The notes under the pieces were generated by a model. The model did no database searches and was not told the origin of the DNA. It saw only the letters and a list, made by a program, of their open reading frames with translations. Shown here piece by piece: positions 61,464 through 64,000 of a DNA stretch of 64,000 nt (the first letter of the stretch is position 1; the number at the start of each line of letters is the position of its first letter). Source of the stretch: an uncultured Cohaesibacter sp. GTDB lineage: Bacteria; Pseudomonadota; Alphaproteobacteria; Rhizobiales; Cohaesibacteraceae. Made by a program: the position numbers and the translations under genes. Where the stretch lies: the NCBI RefSeq assembly GCF_963678225.1, contig NZ_OY782764.1:3291001-3355000 (forward strand), written 5' to 3'.

Positions 61464-62296
61464 TGTTCACTCTTCCTGTTCAGAATACGATCAAGAATAA
61501 TGGCAACGACGACGATGACGAAACCACTTTCAAATCCGAGGCTGGTGTTGACTTGATTGAGGGCGCGCACAACTGGAACCCCAAGGCCATCGGCTCCAAC
61601 CAGCGCGGCAATGACCACCATGGAAAGCGCCAGCATGATTGTCTGGTTGAGACCCGCCATGATCTGCGGCATGGCATAAGGCAGTTCAGCCTTGAAAAGC
61701 ACATCGCGATCCGTGCCGCCAAACGCGCGAACAGCCTCCACAAGCCGCTCCGGTGTGGACGAAATGCCTAGTTGTGTAAGACGGATAGGGGCGGGGAGAA
61801 CAAAGACCACTGTCGCAATGAGACCTGGAACCATACCAATACCGAAAAAGACAATCGCCGGAATGAGATAAACAAAGGTTGGCAGAGTTTGCATCAGGTC
61901 CAGAATGGGGCGCATCAGGGCGTAGCATTTGGGCCTGTGTGCCGCAGCGATACCGATCGGAACCCCGATGATCATGCACACTGCGCATGAAGAAAGAACA
62001 AGTGTTAGGCTTTCGGTTGTTTCTCGCCAATAGCCCTGATTGAGAATGAATAGGAAGCCAAGTCCGACAAAAAGACAGATCTTCCAGCTCCTTTGCAGGA
62101 ACCATGTAATGAGAACAAAAAGTGCGATGACAATGAGAGGGTGGGGGGTGTGTAACAGCCAGAGGATACCGTCAATTGCGCTTTCCAAAATGACACTGAG
62201 GGTATCCAGCGCACCTTCCATATTGGTGCGAATCCATTCAAATATTGCACTCGCCCAATCCCCGACGGGGATCTTGTGGGAATAGAGCCAATCCAC
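61460..62296 (-). CDS. choW: Choline ABC transporter permease
   Basis: A 278-residue ProW/OpuAB-type permease. After an amphipathic N-terminal part (WASAIFEWIRTNMEGALDTLS) come about six membrane helices, with the LDLMQTLPTFVYLIPAIVFFG and GGTDRDVLFKAELPYAMPQIMAGLNQ coupling segments of the family. A 93-base gap with a strong hairpin separates it from the binding-protein gene. Confidence 0.92.
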   Translation of the reverse strand: MDWLYSHKIPVGDWASAIFEWIRTNMEGALDTLSVILESAIDGILWLLHTPHPLIVIALFVLITWFLQRSWKICLFVGLGFLFILNQGYWRETTESLTLVLSSCAVCMIIGVPIGIAAAHRPKCYALMRPILDLMQTLPTFVYLIPAIVFFGIGMVPGLIATVVFVLPAPIRLTQLGISSTPERLVEAVRAFGGTDRDVLFKAELPYAMPQIMAGLNQTIMLALSMVVIAALVGADGLGVPVVRALNQVNTSLGFESGFVIVVVAIILDRILNRKSEQ

Positions 62297-62328
62297 AGTA
62301 AACGTTCCTTATTTTCTTCTTGTTTGGG

Positions 62329-62378
62329 CATGGACTTGCCACGCCAAAGGAAAGACCCCGCCAGTGGCGAGGTCCATG
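62329..62378 (-). other. Strong stem-loop between choX and choW
   Basis: CATGGAC (62329-62335) pairs with GTCCATG (62372-62378) and GCCAC (62338-62342) with GTGGC (62364-62368). It stands in the 93-base gap just past the choX stop. On the minus strand no U-run directly follows the stem. It fits the pattern of stabilising hairpins after binding-protein genes. Confidence 0.6.
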
Positions 62379-62389
62379 ATAGGTGCCGA

Positions 62390-63310
62390 TTAAAGCCCAA
62401 GGGCCGTTTTTGCCGCTGGCAGAGCGTCGTCGCCATCCAAGGTTTTGACACCATCAAGCCAGCCATCAAGCACTGCAGGGTTGGCCTTGAGCCATTCGGC
62501 TGCCGCATCTTCGGCCTTTTTGCCGTCGTTAAGAATGGACCCCATGATCTCGTTTTCCATTTTGAGGGAGAATTCGAGGTTATTCAGCAGCTTGCCAACA
62601 TTCGGGCATTCCTTGACATAGCCCGCGCGGACGTTGGTATAGACCGTTGCTCCACCATAGTTCGGGCCGAAATAGTCATCGCCTCCGCTGAGGTAAGTCA
62701 GGTCAAAGTTGGCATTCATCGGATGAGGTTCCCAGCCTAGGAACACGATCGGCTTGTCGCGTTTGGAAAGACGCTCCACCTGGCTGAGCATGCCCTGTTC
62801 AGAGCTCTCTCGTACGGAAAAATCGCCAAGGCCGAAGGCATCTTTCTCGATCATGTCCATGATCAGACGGTTGCCATCATTGCCCGGCTCAATGCCATAG
62901 ATAACGCTTTTCAGCTCATCGGCATGCTCGGCAATGGAAGCAAAGTCGCTGATACCGAGTTTTGCTCCCGCAGCGTTGGTTGCTAGCGTATATTTGGCAC
63001 CTTCCAGATTGGCGCGTACGGTCTCAACGCTTCCCTTTTCCCGATAGGGTTTGATGTCGGCTTCCATCGTCGGCATCCAGTTGCCCAGAAACACATCCAC
63101 TTTGCCTTCTTCCAAAGAGATGTAGGTAACAGGCACGGATAGCACGCGGGTTTCTGTTTTATAGCCAATAGTTTTCAGCACTGTTGAAGTGGCTGCGGTC
63201 GTCGCGGTGATGTCTGTCCAGCCGACGTCCGAGAATGTCACTGTCGAACAATCAGCAAAAGCAGCAGTGGTGGACAGGGCAAGGATAGAGGCGGCGGTTG
63301 CCAGTTTCAT
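62390..63310 (-). CDS. choX: Choline-binding periplasmic protein
   Basis: A 306-residue binding protein of the OpuAC/ProX type. Signal peptide 1-19 ending AAFA. The four aromatic-box residues that cage choline in Sinorhizobium meliloti ChoX (Trp43, Trp90, Tyr119, Trp205) match W31 (VGWTDI), W78 (LGNWMP), Y107 (GAKYTLA) and W193 (LGWEPHPMN), all with the same 12-residue offset. So choline is the likely ligand. The ATG at 63310 has GAGAG upstream; a TTG six codons earlier is less likely. Divergent from betI. Confidence 0.93.
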   Translation of the reverse strand: MKLATAASILALSTTAAFADCSTVTFSDVGWTDITATTAATSTVLKTIGYKTETRVLSVPVTYISLEEGKVDVFLGNWMPTMEADIKPYREKGSVETVRANLEGAKYTLATNAAGAKLGISDFASIAEHADELKSVIYGIEPGNDGNRLIMDMIEKDAFGLGDFSVRESSEQGMLSQVERLSKRDKPIVFLGWEPHPMNANFDLTYLSGGDDYFGPNYGGATVYTNVRAGYVKECPNVGKLLNNLEFSLKMENEIMGSILNDGKKAEDAAAEWLKANPAVLDGWLDGVKTLDGDDALPAAKTALGL

Positions 63311-63352
63311 AACGTCTCTCGCTTTCAAATCGCTAGGTGTAGGAATAAAAAG

Positions 63353-63378
63353 TTATTGATTGACTAGTCAATAAATAA
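63353..63378. promoter_or_regulatory. Palindromic candidate BetI operator
   Basis: A perfect 14-bp palindrome ATTGACTAGTCAAT (63359-63372) extends to a 26-base near-palindrome from 63353 to 63378 with a single mismatched pair. It lies between the divergent choX and betI-like starts, where TetR-type repressors of this group bind and release on choline. Confidence 0.7.
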
Positions 63379-63421
63379 CAGGGTAAATGATTTTTGCAAC
63401 CCTCAATCAGGATTTCTCATT

Positions 63422-64000
63422 TTGGTTAGAAAAGCAGAACATGAAAGACGTGCAGAGTTGATCGCCGCGACAATCCGCGAAATCGCTGCCGTCGGGTCAC
63501 TGAATGTAACGACCAGTCAGATAGCCAAGAGTGCTGGTGTCTCGTCTGGCTTGGCCTTTCACTATTTCAAGGACAAGGACAGCCTGTTCCTTGCGGCCAT
63601 GCGCGATATTCTCATGCGTTATGGTATGGAAGTGCGCGAAGAGTTGCGCAAGGTGGACACGCCGGAAGAAAGATTGAAGGCCATTGCCTATGCCAGCTTT
63701 GAGCACAAGAACTTCCGCCGTGAGACTATCGCGGCATGGCTTAACTTTTACACATTGGCCCTCAAATCAGCCGAGGCGCGCAGGCTGCTTTACGTCTACC
63801 AGCGCCGTCTGCACAGCAACCTTGTCTATGATTTGCGCTCCCTTGTCGGAGAGCGCGCCCCTGATGTCGCAAGGCGAATCGCCGGTCTTATAGACGGTCT
63901 CTACCTTCGTTATGCCCTCGATGGCACGGACAATATGGGACATGAGGCCGGTGAGCATGTGCTCAGGGCTTTGGCTGCAGAATGTACCGAAATCCAAGAA
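63422..64000 (+). CDS. betI: BetI-like TetR-family repressor, cut by the window edge
   Basis: 193 codons are visible and the frame is still open at 64000. BetI proteins have about 195 residues, so nearly all of the gene is present. Helix-turn-helix residues about 10-55 (VTTSQIAKSAGVSSGLAFHYFKDKDSLF) and FRRETIAAWLNFYTLAL in the ligand domain match BetI. No ATG is available near the start; a TTG at 63422 preceded by AGGA is the best candidate. The downstream genes, likely betB/betA, are outside the window, so choline oxidation to betaine is expected next door. Confidence 0.85.
   Translation, partial: MVRKAEHERRAELIAATIREIAAVGSLNVTTSQIAKSAGVSSGLAFHYFKDKDSLFLAAMRDILMRYGMEVREELRKVDTPEERLKAIAYASFEHKNFRRETIAAWLNFYTLALKSAEARRLLYVYQRRLHSNLVYDLRSLVGERAPDVARRIAGLIDGLYLRYALDGTDNMGHEAGEHVLRALAAECTEIQE

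Noticed and set aside
1-64000. CRISPR arrays, tRNA or rRNA genes, insertion sequences, prophage
   Set aside because: No regularly spaced repeats, no cloverleaf with CCA-end, no transposase, integrase or terminal inverted repeats were found on either strand.

Overview
The window looks like chromosome of a free-living alphaproteobacterium, most likely Hyphomicrobiales (a Cohaesibacter/Stappia-type organism is a guess). Reasons: a ChoX-type choline transporter beside a BetI-type regulator, a cobW-cobN-cobO block under an adenosylcobalamin riboswitch, many ABC uptake operons, and tightly packed genes with 4-base ATGA overlaps. I see no rRNA, tRNA, insertion sequence, phage gene or CRISPR array. 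Base composition and coding style look even throughout, so nothing stands out as a recent island.

Region 1 (1-7.9 kb): an M20 amidohydrolase is divergent from a peptide-type ABC importer (binding protein, permease, a fused permease-ATPase, second ATPase) that ends with a GntR/FCD regulator. Region 2 (7.9-18.1 kb): a minus-strand operon holds a polar amino acid ABC importer, a creatininase-family amidohydrolase, a class III aminotransferase, a two-subunit 3-oxoacid CoA-transferase, an ArgE/DapE-type deacylase and a thiolase, with a divergent LysR gene. The enzyme set would take an amino acid to a 3-oxo acid, its CoA ester and acetyl-CoA, so I propose beta-amino acid (or masked beta-amino acid) catabolism.

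Region 3 (18.1-33.3 kb): a sugar or polyol locus. A SorC regulator is divergent from a ribose/AI-2-type ABC importer, PfkB kinase, FucA-type aldolase, DhaK and DhaL. Convergent to these are transketolase and transaldolase, followed by a DeoR regulator and an RpiB/EryI-type isomerase. DhaK/DhaL plus the isomerase suggest a tetrulose 4-phosphate route feeding the pentose phosphate pathway through transaldolase and transketolase.

Region 4 (33.4-56.4 kb): a cobalamin regulon with two AdoCbl riboswitches. The first precedes a DUF1636 protein, CobW, CobN and CobO. The second precedes a five-gene cobalt ECF transporter (DUF4198, CbiM, CbiL-like, CbiQ, CbiO), then CbiX, CobH, CobL, CobI, a CbiG-CobJ fusion and CobM. 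Next come cobB and cobA on the other strand, then cbiD, cobK and cobQ. The corrin genes are of the cobalt-early kind (CbiX, CbiG, CbiD; no CobG/CobZ or CobF here), yet the late chelatase subunit CobN is also present.

Region 5 (56.4-64 kb): an orphan Tat-exported peptide-type binding protein, a GlxA/GbdR-like AraC regulator, and a choline uptake operon (choX, choW, choV, alpha/beta hydrolase). The operon is divergent from a betI-like gene that runs off the right edge.

Recurring theme: four of the five binding-protein genes that lead an ABC operon have a strong stem-loop without a full U-tract just downstream, which fits higher expression of the binding protein than of the membrane parts.
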